Below, one piece after another: positions 46,099 to 58,029 of a stretch of 64,000 nucleotides of DNA. Origin of the DNA: Aporrectodea caliginosa (taxonomy: Eukaryota > Annelida > Clitellata > Crassiclitellata > Lumbricidae); assembly GCA_020284085.1 (NCBI GenBank), contig JACEVL010000965.1, positions 124,001 to 188,000 of the forward strand, read 5' to 3'. The position numbers and the translations under genes were made by a program. Position 1 is the stretch's first letter, and every line of letters starts with the position of its first letter. The notes beneath the pieces are model-generated. The model ran no database searches. It was not told the origin of the DNA and saw only the letters and a list, made by a program, of their open reading frames with translations.

Positions 46099-46270
46099 TG
46101 ATGGTTATGGCGATGGATGGATGGATGGATGGATGGATGGATGGATGGATGGATGGATGGATGGATGGATGGATGGATGGATGGATGGATGGATGGATGG
46201 ATGGATGGATGGATGGATGGATGGATGGATGGATGGATGGATGGATGGATGGATGGATGGATGGATGGAT
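46099..46270. repeat. (ATGG)n microsatellite
   Basis: About 42 units of atgg, probably grown from the 3' tail of the adjacent LINE. It lies in intron 2 of copy C, about 40 bases from the exon 2 donor. IHPS and MDGW frames are artefacts. Confidence 0.96.
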
Positions 46271-47079
46271 AGGCAGACCGACACACAGACAGACATATGC
46301 AAATTAACTTACAGCGATTAGTAGTCCTCTGCTTTCACAGCAGGCTCCGCAACAGCCAAAGAATCCGATTGCAGCCACTACGACACCAAGGATGATCATA
46401 AAGATGGCGCTGGCTGTGAAGATTCCTTCCAGGTCAAACGCAGCCGAAACTTCAGAAATTCCGGGTAACTTTGCCAGCATCATTATAATTAAGTCCGGCC
46501 TCGACTTGGCAATGATACCAAATCCCAGCATCATCAATCCAGCCAACTGTTCAAAGCACACACAAAACGATTATGTACTGTAACGCATTGTATCGTCGAA
46601 TAGTGTAAAGCTGTAACCAGAGACGGATTAAGGCATGTTCAAAATGATCTGCCGAACAGAATCCCATACTTTAGGGACCCCACACATGCAAAAGAAAAAA
46701 TGAGAGTAGTTTATAATAATTGTTATTTGTTAAGTCGAATTATAGTAGGCCCTAAATATGAGCAAAAAACTCAGAGCAAATTATTCGAAACTACTCATTT
46801 TAATATAAACAACTTTCGCACATGTGTGGGCCCCTATTTGAGTTTCCATTATCGGGCATATTCATCTCTGAATCAGCCAGAAATGCTGGTAAGACCTATT
46901 TTACTTATAATTCGTCTGTCAGACTGTACAACGTGTATGTTTAAGTATGCTTTATTTGCCTAACGCAACGTTAATTACGTTATTAGCATCCGAATTTTAA
47001 AGCCCGAAACTGGAGCCATTTAATCCCACTTCCCGGACTTCCGCATTCGTCCAGACAGGCTGAAACAGTTCACAGCTTA

Positions 47080-47520
47080 ATTGGTGGTGCCCCTAGGTTT
47101 GGCCACATCTCTGCCTTTATGCGTGATGTCCTCCGCTGGCTCCCGGTCCAGCAGCGCATCCATTATAGGGTCTCATCTATTGTCTGACACTGTGTTCTCG
47201 ATAGAGCGCCTAGGCTACCTATCTCCGGGAGCTTTACTTTGACTTCGGCCTGTTCTGGTCGCCGATCTCTGCGCTCGGCCTCTAGAGGTGACTTTATGGT
47301 TCCGCATGCTCGCTCTGCCACAAGACAGCGTCGGGCTTTCTCGATCGTGGGTCCTTCTCTTTGGAATAGTCTACCCTCTGACCTGCGTTCTCGTCTACGA
47401 GACCTCTCTGGCTCTTTTCATAAATTACTTAAGACCTTCTTTTTGACTGGGCCTGGGTCGGGAGCGCTGTGAGTAGTAATCTGGAAGAGGCGCTATATAA
47501 ATTTCATAGATAGATACAAA
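47080..47520 (+). pseudogene. L2-like LINE 3' fragment
   Basis: The plus strand reads FMRDVLRWLPVQQRIHYRVS, then FMVPHARSATRQRRAFSIVG and PSLWNSLPSDLRSRL, the standard L2-like C-terminus, with one stop early on. It ends gaggcgctatataaattt followed by catagatagata. It lies in intron 1 of copy C, antisense to the gene. Confidence 0.78.
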
Positions 47521-47799
47521 TTCATGTATTAGTCCTAATCTTGTTATCGCTCTGCGTGGAGTGATAAAATATCGGAACACAGCCTTGTTCCTGTGACATT
47601 GTTGAGCATTCAAATCAAATCAAAATAATTTATTTGGCAACCAGTCAAGAAGAATTTACAAAAAGTATACAAACATTTTTAAATCAAATACACATGTAAT
47701 GGTTTTACTTTCGATTGCACAGGGACCCGAAAGAGGTCTTACGACCCCGCTAGGTGCATGGGCCACCTGAACGGTAGTACCACATGATAACGATAGCCA

Positions 47800-48060
47800 T
47801 TGATAGAGAGACGTACGGACAGACAAAGAATGCAAGAGACAGAACTCGTGCGGAGAGAAAGAGACACACAGACAGGCAGACAGGCATACACACAGGGACC
47901 CTTAGATACGCACGTAGGCACAGACAGGCAGACTTTGAGACGAATAGACACGGAAGCAGACAGTCAGTGTGACCTCTGTCTGTCTGTCTGTCTGTCTGTC
48001 TGCCTGCCTGCCTGCATGTCTGTCTGTCTGTGTGTCTGTCTGTCTCTCCTTGTCTCTGTG
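47800..48060. repeat. CAGA...CTGT tract in intron 1 of copy C
   Basis: This is the third paralogous copy of the block at 10923 and 24440. The CAGA-rich half gives way to a CTGT/CTGC half near 47975. Confidence 0.75.
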
Positions 48061-48600
48061 GCTATCTGTAGTTAATGAATCAATGGGAAAATAGCTTTTT
48101 AAATTAATGTTTATTGTAAACGGATCTTGTTGTATGTTGAACATTTGAGTCAAACATCATACAAGTTGTTAGTCTATGATTATAATAATACCAGCAGGAT
48201 GGCCTTCATCCCAATTCAAATGATCTTTTCTCAACCCAAGTCTGCACGAAAACATCCTTTTCGGATCAGGTTCCCTCCACGAGAGAACAAGATTGGGATG
48301 ACAGATAATAACGTAAGTGAACATTTGTCTGTCTCACCTTGTCTCTGTGTCGATCTGTGTTAATCAGTGGATGGGAGGGAAGGAGGTTTAAATTAATGTT
48401 TATTGTAAACGGATCTTGTTATATTTTGAAAATTTGAGTCAAACATCATACAAGTTGTTAGTCTATGATAATAATGATACCAGCAGGATGGTCTTCATCC
48501 CAATAAAAATGATCTTTTCTCAAAACACGTTTAGAAACCGAAGAACATCCTTTTCGGATCAGGTTCCCTCCACGAGAGAACAAGGTTTTACCACAGATTG
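48061..48600. repeat. Two tandem intron-1 modules of copy C
   Basis: Two units with the landmark acatccttttcggatcaggt near 48257 and 48547. They are the equivalents of 11280-11530 (one unit) and 24960-25905 (three units). Confidence 0.78.
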
Positions 48601-48732
48601 TAACTGTAACTGAATATTTGTATAGCGCCACCGCAGACCTTGGGCGACACGGTAATCTATCGGGAGGGAGGGGAATAATAATAATAATAATGGCGAATAA
48701 TGACCGAAATAATAATAGATATGAAAACCCTC

Positions 48733-48734
<2 letters not shown>

Positions 48735-48830
<96 letters not shown>

Positions 48831-49085
48831 TGATAATAATAATAATAATAATAAATTATTAATTGAAAGTGACAAGTACGCAGTAAGATTACATGATAAT
48901 AGTAGCAACAGATGATAACTAGTTTAACTGTATGACAGCCTGGTAGGCGCCCATCTGTCCTACTGCTTATTTTACAGTCGCCCCTCTGGAGTCGAAGGCT
49001 GAGTCAATCTTATGGGGTTAGCGGGTATCGAACCCACGTCCATCTGACCTGGCGTGTTATCATTGAACCATCTTCCCGCCCCGGG
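48735..49085 (-). repeat. (AAT)n tract and tRNA-derived SINE, intron 1 of copy C
   Basis: The SINE head at 49000-49085 (minus strand) has the B box gggttcgatacccgc; its ATT tail is the microsatellite at 48735-48830. It is a paralogous copy of the SINE at 26880-27210. Confidence 0.8.
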
Positions 49086-49673
49086 AGGGAGGTTTCTAAG
49101 TCTTCAGAATGTACTGAAACGTTCTTAATGAGACCCGGTGCTAAGAGCAGTTAGTGTTGACGACAGAGACTTCAAGGCAACTCCCAGTTCTTTTGATAAC
49201 TTTATTGCCTGTCTTAGTTCCGGCCTTGAGAGAACGACAGACAGACAAAAAAAGTAGTCAGATAGGTGGGTGGTTTCTGTTTAAAGATGCTGTGTAACAA
49301 TGACGATTAACGTGGTCCTGCTCCTTTATCCAAGCTTTGGACTGGCACCACCCGAGTAGGCTATGCGATAGGAGTTGAGATGAGACGAGTTCAAATGACA
49401 TGAGTTTATAAGACTAGTTTAGACTAGGCCTATAATTCACCGTTGGCACTTCATGAATGCAGGACAAGCTTACCAGAAAGATGAGGTTGAAGTAGGAGTA
49501 GTACGGTGGTTGGAGGATGAGCTTGGCATGATATGGATGATGGTCTTACCAGAAAGATCAGGTTGAAGACGACGAGGATGATCTTGGAGATTCCCTTACA
49601 CATCTTCAGCGATTTATCTGGTGATCAATCGTTGAAACACCTAAAAAAGTCATTCAGTCTGTTTACCTTACTC

Positions 49674-49682
49674 TTTTATATA
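49674..49682 (-). promoter_or_regulatory. TATA box of tetraspanin copy C
   Basis: TATATAAAA on the minus strand lies 71 bp upstream of the copy C ATG, in the same sequence context as copies A and B. The promoter therefore looks intact although the TM3 exon is lost. Confidence 0.6.
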
Positions 49683-49879
49683 GGGCTATCATCTCATGGC
49701 TAATCACTGGAATTAACGAAAATAACAATAACGAAAATTCATCTTTATTTTCGTTAATACAAAAAATAAAAATAGGAAGTGCAATATGGACGATTCGACA
49801 TAAATGAGAACGAAAATGCGATATTTTTATTATGCAATTTGTCAGTTACTTTGGAAACTCGTGTATTCATGAAGCTGAA

Positions 49880-52200
49880 TACACCCATGCTTTAAAGGCT
49901 TAGTATCCTTCGTGAATAGAGTTAGTTGTAGAATAGTTTTGAATGCATACAATGCGCTGTAAACCTAGGAAAACTATCTATAGCAAAGATGGATATTCAA
50001 CAGTGAAAACTATGCTGTGAAGTCAAAGTGATGCAAACTTCAGCACTAAGAATATCAATTCAGCTAAACAGCGCCTAGTAATTCAGTAGCTTCATAAATA
50101 GTAGCAAACGTAGGCCTATCTTCTTCTTCTTTGTTTCTCCTCCGTCAGGTCAAGGCCAACGATGAGTCCTCAACTTGTCGTCTCCAGAGTTCTCTGTCCT
50201 TGATTTTTTCCTTTGCTTCTGCAATGTTCATCTTCATTCTCTCCAGATCCTGTCGTATATTATCCAATATCCATCCATGTCTTTTGTTGTCTTCCTCTAC
50301 TCCTAGTTCCCTCCACTTATCCGTGTAAAGCCATCGATGGTAATCTATCATTGCCCATTCTCATCACATGTCCCAGCCACTTTAGCCTTTTCTTCCTTAT
50401 TCTATCGACAATTGTATCTGTCTGTCCTAGCTCTCTTCTAGTCACCTCATTTCTAATCCTATCTCTTTTGCTCCTGCCCTTTATTCTTCTCAGCCAGCTC
50501 ATTTCCGTCGTCAAGAGTCTCCTCTCATCCTCCCTCCTCAGGCACCAGCATTCTGAGCCATATAGTAGTACCGGTATGACAAAGGTTTCGTAGGCCTATA
50601 ACTTCAACTTTGTTCTCGTTGATATGCTTTTATCTTTCCAGATCTTATTTATAAACGTATATCAAACACTAAACAAGTCACTAATCGGCTCAGTAAGACG
50701 GTATCAAGTGTAGTTGTTCCTAAGCGTAAAAACTACAACTCATGGAGACTCTTGTCAATTTAATAATTAAATGTAGACAACTCATCAACGCTTTTATCTA
50801 CGTATGGTTTGACCTTCAATATTGTCGGAAATCGGAGAGCGATATACCTACTAAAGGAACACGTGAATTTCCACAGCTTTCTCTTTCCTTCTCGGTACTT
50901 CTCCCGATTCCGTACTTCAAACTCCACAGAAGTTCGCAAGTTCGCACTTTAACGAAACTCCAAACGAGTTGTTCGTCGATAGCGGAACTACACTGACGCA
51001 ACGTTGAAACGAAACGTGAGGCCCGTTCTCTTTTCACCGTGAGAACTGAAGTTTGTAACTGAGTAGCTTCATAAATAGGAACAAGCACCCAGATCAGTAT
51101 CACAAGGCTTATTATGCATGCAGAGCTAAGCATGACTGAACTGTTTAGGTTAACAACTTCAATTGTTTCAGTAATAATTATCCACCAATTAACACAAACT
51201 ATAATCTGAAACTTGGATATTTCTTTTATTTCATTTCCGCATTGTTCTGGTTTCTGGACCGGTCGTTCTCATACTGAACGACTTTCCGATTTAATTGCTG
51301 TACTATTTAACACGGATTTACATACTATTCTAATTAACATGTACTCTAAATAGCTAAGTTCATAGGGGAATTCAGGTCCTGCTGCATACCCTGTCCTGTT
51401 CGATGCTAGGCCTCTAATGCCATGCCGGTCTCGCCTGTCAAGACTCTGGTCAATAGTGAAGGAACGAGGCACATTGAAATATAATTATTTAATAATAAGA
51501 AATGTATATGCGTAAACATTATTACGTCTTCCCATTCTGCTCGACCTAAGCGACACCCGCCTTAGAAGCTCCTATGTGAGGCTCTGCCCCTCTCTGTGGA
51601 TTTAATTGCAACCAGACTCGGAACTCCTTTGGACCACCATCTGGATAATCCCTCTGACTTGACGCAGCGCTCGTGAATAAGCTGGTGCCCTGCGCTTATC
51701 TTTCAAGTGGCGCTTTATAAATTTGGAGTTTATTATTACAGTTACAACTCCGAAATATATAGCGCCATAATGATAAACCAACCGTAATGGTAAAAATATG
51801 GGCAATGAAGCCTGATCAAGTAAGCTTAACACGTCAAAGTTTTTCACTTACCTCGCTGTGAAATCCGTCACAGGTCGTGCAAGATCACATGAAAACAATT
51901 TCAATGGATGTAGGCTATCTGTATATGTAAATGTAAAACGTATTTCTATAGCGCAAGTTTGCAGTGAATTTATTATGGTTGCTGACACAAAGCCTTTGAA
52001 TGCGCTATCCAGGTTAGTTCGTTCTGTCAATTCTTCGTTCAGGTCTAAAATTTAGACTCATCACTCACAACTTGTGAATATGCCAGTGCTTAAATTCAGC
52101 CGGACCTCAGATCCGGACCCTTAGAGTTGAGATCCGCAACCTAAAAGAGATGACCCGTCACAATTAATATGCTTTTGCTGCAGCAATCGACCTTGTTTTT
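49880..52200. repeat. Upstream block of duplication unit (third copy)
   Basis: Parts match 12780-13310 and 36620-37199, then 38040-39400. It contains the empty sites of two insertions found in the second block (51302-51309 and 52128-52135). It is itself interrupted by a LINE fragment at 50125-50655. No gene is supported. Confidence 0.65.
50125..50655 (-). pseudogene. RTE-like LINE 3' fragment
   Basis: The minus strand reads FVIPVLLYGSECWCLRREDE, RRLLTTEMSWLRRIKGRSKR, IRKKRLKWLGHVMRMGNDRL and DRELWRRQVEDSS, in order across two frames. It is the C-terminal end of an RTE-like reverse transcriptase, truncated at about 50655. Confidence 0.8.
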
Positions 52201-52260
52201 GTATCACATAATTATTTTGTTTTTTTTTCCGAATAGAGCGACGCTAATCATCTTTGGCGA

Positions 52261-52592
52261 TTGATTAGTGGCTGTTTAACGACACTGATGTGTCATGACA
52301 AAGATGATTAGCGTCGCCCTCCTCCTCCTTCCTCCAGCCTTGGGAGTTGGGACTGGCATTACCACATGTAGGGTAGTGGCGGAATTGATCATCTTTGCTA
52401 TGATACAATATCGATAAACAGCAACTAAACAACCAGGATTTTCTCTTTTGAGATAACTAACCATTGAACGAAATTATGAATATATAGCGTCTGAAAGAAA
52501 CGGTATAAAGGTGTCTAATTGCTGGAGAAATTAGGAGGGCGACTATTATTACCTTTGTCTTGACACAGTGCCGTTAAACAGTCACTAGCCAA
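52261..52592. mobile_element. MITE with about 60-bp inverted termini
   Basis: The left end ttgattagtggctgtttaac and its continuation (gacac..tgtca..gacaaag..gtcgccctcct) pairs with the reverse complement of the right end at about 52530-52592 (gactgtttaacggcac...). The inner phrase gattagcgtcgccctcct recurs at 4815, 20300, 27815, 43365 and others, so a related family is dispersed in the tetraspanin introns. The 19-mer at 52238-52256 is the exact inverse of 52299-52317, just outside versus inside the left end. Confidence 0.7.
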
Positions 52593-52811
52593 CCAATCAA
52601 GCGTCGAATTATATTATGGCTTTATTTGTACATCAAATACAGTCAGGTCATTGTTGTATCTAGAAGGCAATGGTCAGGTCGACGTCAACAACGGTTCTAG
52701 CAGCCGCAAGTTGTCGCCACTAGCGGATGCTTCTAATAATTAAGCAATTAAATCAGATTTAATCATTTAAATAATGCAAATTTGAAATCAGCAGTCATGG
52801 CAATGCATTAT

Positions 52812-55264
52812 TATTGTGCTGCTTAAGATTGCAAATACCAATATTGCATTTTCTTTCGTGAAGCAGGAATTCGAAAAGTTTGCAGTACGCACACTTTGGA
52901 CACCTATCCATGGGCCGAAAGCCCGTAGGTGTCCAATGCAAATTTCGTCATCCGTTTCCATAATCCTCTGTCTTGCGCCAATACACTCAAACTGTGTAGG
53001 TCTTGTTTGCACCAATCCCTGATGTCATCAGTCCATTCCCTGTTAGGTCTTCCTCTTCGTCCACTTCCATCCATCATACCCATCATGACAGTTTTTATTT
53101 TTCTATTATTGTCCATTCTGCATATATGTCCAAACAGACCCAATTTCCTTCTCATTACTGACTGTATTAGATCTTCCTTTATGTGTAATCTTCTTCGGAC
53201 CTCCTTATTTGTCACCTTCATTGTCCAATTCAGATGCAATATTCTTCTATAGCAGTACATTTCAAAAGCCAGGATTTTATCATGATCAGTCTTTTTAATT
53301 GTCCAGGCCTCACACGCATAAAGAGCTGTACTAAACACGCATGTTTTCAAGACATTCAGCTTTGTCTTATAACTAATTTGCTTACTATTCCAGATGGAAT
53401 TTAGTCCTGCCATAACTCCCTTTGCCTTTGCTATTCTTGCCTTTATGTCCTTTGTACAATCATTATTCCATGTTAACAGACTACCTAAGTACACAAATTC
53501 TGTTACATTCTCAATCACCTCATCTTGCACTTTTATTTCCCTGTCTATTGTCTTCTTGCCAAATACCATTGTTTTTGTTTTATCCACATTTATTTTTAAT
53601 CCAGCCCGTTGTGCAGATGTGTTCAGTGCGCAAACATTTTCCTGCAGCCTCTCACAACTATTCTCCAGCAAGTCAATGTCATCTGCAAATTTTAAGTTAT
53701 TAATCAGTTCTCCCTGTACGGAGATTCCAGTTCCATTGTCTTGTACATTTTCCATGACTCTTTCCAAGTAAGTGATAAATGTATTGGGTGAAATTGGATC
53801 TCCTTGCCTTGTCCCTATCGTAGTTAAAAACCATTCTCCTATTTCCCGTCCCACCTTCACTGCAGATTTTGATCTGTCACCAATGTTTCTTAGTATTTGT
53901 ATCAGTCTGTTTCCTACTCCATATGACTTTAGTACTGCCCATGTCACGTCATGCTTGATGGAATCAAATGCCTTCTGAAAGTCCACGAAACAATTATAGA
54001 CAAGCTTGTTTTTTCTCTTGGCTTTTTCAGCAATCAACCTTAACATCAGAATTTGTTGGACTGTGCTTCTATCTTTTCTAAATCCTGCTTGTTCATCAGA
54101 CATATATTCCTCCGTTTTTGCCTTCAGACGACTCAACAAAATTGTCATGAGTACTTTCCCCATATGGTTTATCAGTGCTATAGTTCTATAGTTCTTACAT
54201 AATGTTAAGTCTCCTTTCTTAGGTATTGTTACAAGTATGGACTTCGTCCATTCCTCTGGTACTGTTCCCTCTTGCCACACTTGGTTACATATTCCCTGAA
54301 TTGTCGTTATCATATCCCTTCCTCCAGCTTTTATCATTTCTCCTGTTATTCCATCTGTTCCAGGACTTTTGTTTTTCTTCAGCTGGTTCACCGCCCTTTC
54401 CACTTCCTCATATAGAATATCATCCTTCTCGTCATCTTCAGCTGGTGGAGTTATCTCTCGCAGTTCTTCAAGCAGCTTTTTGTTTGTTACCTCCGTCTCA
54501 CTATATAGCTCACTGCAGTATTCTGTCCATCTTTCTTTTATCTTTTCTTTGTCCATCAAGGTATTTCCATACTTGTCTCTAATTGCTGTCTGTTTTGGTT
54601 GCCATTTCCTATTTATAGTTTTTATCAGTTTAAACACTTCCCTTGTTTTGTACTCGCCTGCATATTTTTCAATGTCACAACATTGTTTCTGCAACCAGTT
54701 CTCCTTATCCTTCCTAGCTGATGACCTTACTACATTACATAATTTTTTATACTCTTGTGTAGCTTGTTCAGATTCCTTGGCCTTTAGTCTCATCTTCCTT
54801 TTTTCTTTAGCTAGTTCTAATGTTTGGTCACTTATCCATTTATTCTTTGGTTGTTCTGCTAAAGGTATAGTTACTTCCACTGCCTGTTCTATGATCTCAC
54901 CAAGTATGGTCACCTTCCTTTCCATATCAAGTTGTTCCAATTCTGCATCTTTGATTCTCTGTTCTATTTCTTTCTCATACTGTGCCCGCACCTCCACATT
55001 ATCAAGTATTTGGATGTTTCTCTTCTTTGCATAATGCTTACTTGGTATATGTCTCAGCTTCAACTTCAGATTACACAGCACCAAATTATGATCAGAAGAT
55101 ATGTCAGCTCCTCGGAATGTTCTACACAGCTTAACTGATGTTATCCACCTTTTATCAATCAATATTAAGTCTATCATATTGGTATGTTTCCCATCTGGTG
55201 ATGTCCAAGTGTATTTCCTGCAGTCTTTTTGTTTGAATTTAGTGTTACAGATTTTGTAGTACAC
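52812..55264 (-). mobile_element. RTE-like LINE with 786-codon ORF
   Basis: One uninterrupted frame (52904-55264) encodes the end of an AP-type endonuclease (NMIDLILIDKRW, then SDHNLVLCN with the catalytic SDH), a linker, and a full reverse transcriptase: KSPGTDGITGEMIKAG, DEQAGFRKDRSTVQQILMLR, NCFVDFQKAFDSIKHD, GTRQGDPISPNTFITYLERV, the catalytic LKFADDIDLL, then VYLGSLLTWNNDCTKDIKAR, FSTALYACEAWTIKKTDHD and RRGRPNREWTDDIRDWC. The absence of stops implies recent insertion. The 5' part of the endonuclease is missing, so the copy is truncated. The 3'UTR has a small hairpin (gggccgaaagccc near 52914) and ends near an ataataatg stretch. Confidence 0.92.
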
Positions 55265-55314
55265 AAATAAAAAAAGGCAAATGACCCCTCGATTTATTCA
55301 GCTGAATTAGTCAA

Positions 55315-55625
55315 ACTGAAGCATTTAAATGGATTATTGAAAATGAAAATACAAATAAACCTATCGTATTTACTGATTCATTAAGTGTAACCGCATCTAT
55401 GAAAGAGAATAGGTTTCATTCACGGCCTAATCTCTTTACTGAGTTTATCGATAATAACAAACTAAAACGTGGTAATATTCGCGTAGCATGGACCCCTAGC
55501 CATATCGGTTGTCTGGAAGCGAATTAACGGCTCTAGCAAGGACAAAACATTTATTTATTCAAATACTGGATATCAATACCCATCTTTACCATGTTCTTAT
55601 CCTAAGCTATCTATAAACGTTACCT
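55315..55625 (+). pseudogene. LINE RNase H domain fragment
   Basis: The frame reads TEAFKWIIENENTNKPIVFT, then DSLSVTASMKE and RGNIRVAWTPSHIGCLEAN, followed in a shifted frame by ELTALARTKHLF. The FTDS and WTPSHIG...NE motifs are those of an RNase H domain found in Jockey/I-type LINEs. It is bounded by the RTE element on one side and the L2-like element on the other. Confidence 0.72.
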
Positions 55626-56865
55626 TTGGTTAAGGTCACCCTTCTTGCACTTTTTGATGTCTCAGCAGCCTTCGACATGGTGGATCACGATATTCTGCTC
55701 CAACGCCTTGAATCCTCCTATGGTCTTAAGGGAGTCCCTCTTCTCTGGCTTCAATCCTACCTGTCTGGTCGCACCCAAATGGTTATAGCTGGTAATTCCA
55801 GGTCTAACTGGGTGCCTGTCCTTCTAGGAGTTCCTCAGGGATCAGTCCTTGGACCCCTTCTTTTCATTTTGTACACGGCTGATATTACCTCTTTGTTTAC
55901 AAATTACTCTGCTACTGGTCACCTTTTTGCTGATGACGTTCAGGCATATGTTCATGGTCCTGCGTCTACTCAACTCACTTTAGCTCGCCGTATTGAAGCT
56001 CTTTCCCATGACTTGCATTTGTGGATGTCTTCCAATCGCCTTTCGCTAAACTCTTCCAAAACTCAACTTATTTGGCTTGGCACACCCCAACAACTTCTGA
56101 AAATTGACTTTTCGCTTCTCTCTGAAAACTTTCCCAATTTTACGTTCTCTACTTGTGTGCGTGACCTAGGTGTCACTTTGGACAGCGCTCTCACTTTTTC
56201 TGCTCATGTAACCAACCTTACACGATCCTCTTACTTTCACCTACGGCGTCTCAGGGTTATTCGCAGATCTGTTCCTCTCTCTACCATGGCATCCATTGTC
56301 CATGCATTTGTCTGTTCCAGAATTGATTATTGCAACTCCCTACTTATTGGTCTTCCCAAGGTCCGTCTATACCCTATTCAATCTGTTCTCAATACTGCTG
56401 CTCGATTGATTGCTCACCTTCCTAAATACTCCCATATATCATCATTCATGGTTAACCAACTGCATTGGCTTCCTCTCTCTGACCGCATTCAGTTTAAAGT
56501 CCTTGCTTTGGTCCTCAAATCCAAACTGGGACTTGCTCCAAAATACCTCAGGGATGTCATTCGTCCTCCTCTTTCTGCATCTTCTCATCGGCCTTTACGA
56601 TCTCTGGACCGATCTGACTTCTTTGTCCCACGAGCTAGGACTACGATTGCTCAAACTCGATCCTTTGCCATCATTGGGCCCTCCTTATGGAATGCCCTTC
56701 ACTTCACTTTGCGTGAGACTTTCCTTTCTGGATCATTGTCTTCATCTCTCTCTCCTTAAAACATATTTCTTCTCTCGGGGTTCTCGCACTGGGAGCGCTA
56801 CTGAATGGCCTCGGCTGTGAGCGGCGCTATATAAATTACTAATTACATTACATTACATTACAATG
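55626..56865 (+). mobile_element. L2/CR1-like LINE, 5'-truncated, near-intact
   Basis: A 377-codon frame starts inside reverse transcriptase: LLALFDVSAAFDMVDHDILL, LLGVPQGSVLGPLLFILYTA, the catalytic HLFADDVQAY, LGVTLDSALTFSAHV, SRIDYCNSLLIGLPK, VNQLHWLPLSDRIQFKVLAL and RTTIAQTRSFAIIGPSLWNA. A late frameshift moves the last codons to LLKTYFFSRGSRTGSATEWP. The 3' end reads ggcgctatataaattacta with an (attac)n tail. Few lesions suggest a recent insertion. Confidence 0.9.
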
Positions 56866-56869
56866 TTTA

Positions 56870-57200
56870 TTTAGACACCCATAAAACATGTTTATTCAAT
56901 CGATAAAAGGCTTTTTAAGAAATTAACTACATTATCTGTTCATTAAGAATAACCGCATCTATGAAAGAGAATAGGTCTCATTCACTGCCTAATCTCTTTC
57001 CTGAATTTATGGATAATAACAAACTAAAACGTGGTAATATTCTGGTAGAATGGACACAATTATGGATAAATTCAGGAAAGAGATATATTGTTCGGACGCT
57101 GTAAGGTTCTTGTACTTATTGAATTGTATATTGTCTGTATATTATTGTCGTCAACGGCCTTTGATGTCATAAGATGACGTAAAGCTGTGGAATAATAATA
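56870..57200 (+). pseudogene. Second RNase H-type LINE fragment with 3' end
   Basis: 56945-57055 repeats part of the RNase H sequence of 55380-55490 (ASMKENR..., NKLKRGNI...). It is followed by a 3' end with gtcaacggcctttgatgtca and an (aat)n tail at 57185-57202, typical of such LINEs. Confidence 0.6.
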
Positions 57201-57379
57201 ATAACTACATTATCCTGATTCAACTGATAAAAACTTATGTGCTGAATTGCTATGCCCTCTGAACGGTGAGAACTGTTCACAAATAATTCCTGTCGACGTC
57301 AACGGCCTTTGTTGCCATCAGATGCCGTTAAAAACTCTAGATCCAATCGAGGGGCTAGAGAGACAGAAGGCAGAAAGGA

Positions 57380-57520
57380 CCAATTGACCAATTTAATTCA
57401 TTCATTCATTCATTCATTCATTCATTCATTCAGAGGACTTATATAGCGCCCCTCCAAGATAACCTACTCAGAGGCGCTCCCAGCCCAACATCGGCGATAG
57501 AGAACAGTTTTCAAATTCTT
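57380..57520 (-). repeat. LINE/SINE terminus with (TTCA)n
   Basis: (ttca)n at about 57394-57432 is followed by gaggacttatatagcgcccc and cagaggcgctcccag. Reversed, this is an element end in GCGCTATATAA with an (aatg)n tail, like 34134-34180. Confidence 0.65.
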
Positions 57521-58029
57521 GTAAAAGGTGTATGCAGAGTCTAATTGCAATCATATCAAATATTAATCAACTATATTCTAAAATATCAGCATATCAACCA
57601 TCTGCCAACTATCGCTGCCTCGGTAGTCTCTCAAATACCTCAAACAACCTGCCAGACAATAAGCAAACGATGAGATCAGAAACAAAACTCGATTAAAGGA
57701 ACTCTTATAAAATGAAATGAAATACAAAGTTATCTTCAAAGACCCAGACAGCCATTGCAGTCGCAAGATGTCGCTAAACTTTTGAAAGTATTAATAGACG
57801 GCATTAATAGACGGTGGTTGGTGTTTAGAACTGAGGTGGCGGAAGAGATAAGAGCCGAGGTCAAGATGAGGAATCAGGACCGCATTTGTGATAGAATCGT
57901 GTTTTCAATTTTGATTGAAAGGGACCAGTGGAGAAATAGCAAGGGGTGGAGTTTGGTGAGTTTGTGGGATGAATCACGATGGTTCTTTGATATCCATAGC
58001 ATGCAGCCGCAAATTGCCGCTAAACGGTA
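57521..58029. other. Region without recognised genes
   Basis: Short frames only. The stretch near 57740-57770 and 58000-58030 (gcagtcgcaag.tgtcgctaaa) recurs at 52700-52725 and 58650-58675, so it belongs to a local repeat. Confidence 0.4.

Larger units (their letters stand above)
40544..49603 (-). pseudogene. Tetraspanin, copy C (TM3 exon lost)
   Basis: Seven of eight exons are intact with GT/AG borders: 49550-49603 (MCKGISKIIL...), 46313-46546, 43904-43958, 42925-43004, 42117-42329, 41690-41773, 40544-40606. Phases match copies A and B. The large loop keeps CCG, PISCC and the last two cysteines and adds possible N-glycosylation sites (NYS, NVT, NAT). The C-terminus ends ...NNKIELS. The TM3 exon survives only as two relics (see 44586-44637 and 45424-45445); using the first would give a stop within six codons. 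Skipping exon 3 keeps frame and would give about 260 aa with three membrane spans. I rate pseudogene or altered product about equally; the good conservation of the other exons argues for recent loss. Confidence 0.75.

Noticed and set aside
54369..55034. 221-codon plus-strand frame rich in Ser/Phe/Leu
   Set aside because: Antisense shadow of the RTE-like reverse transcriptase on the minus strand.
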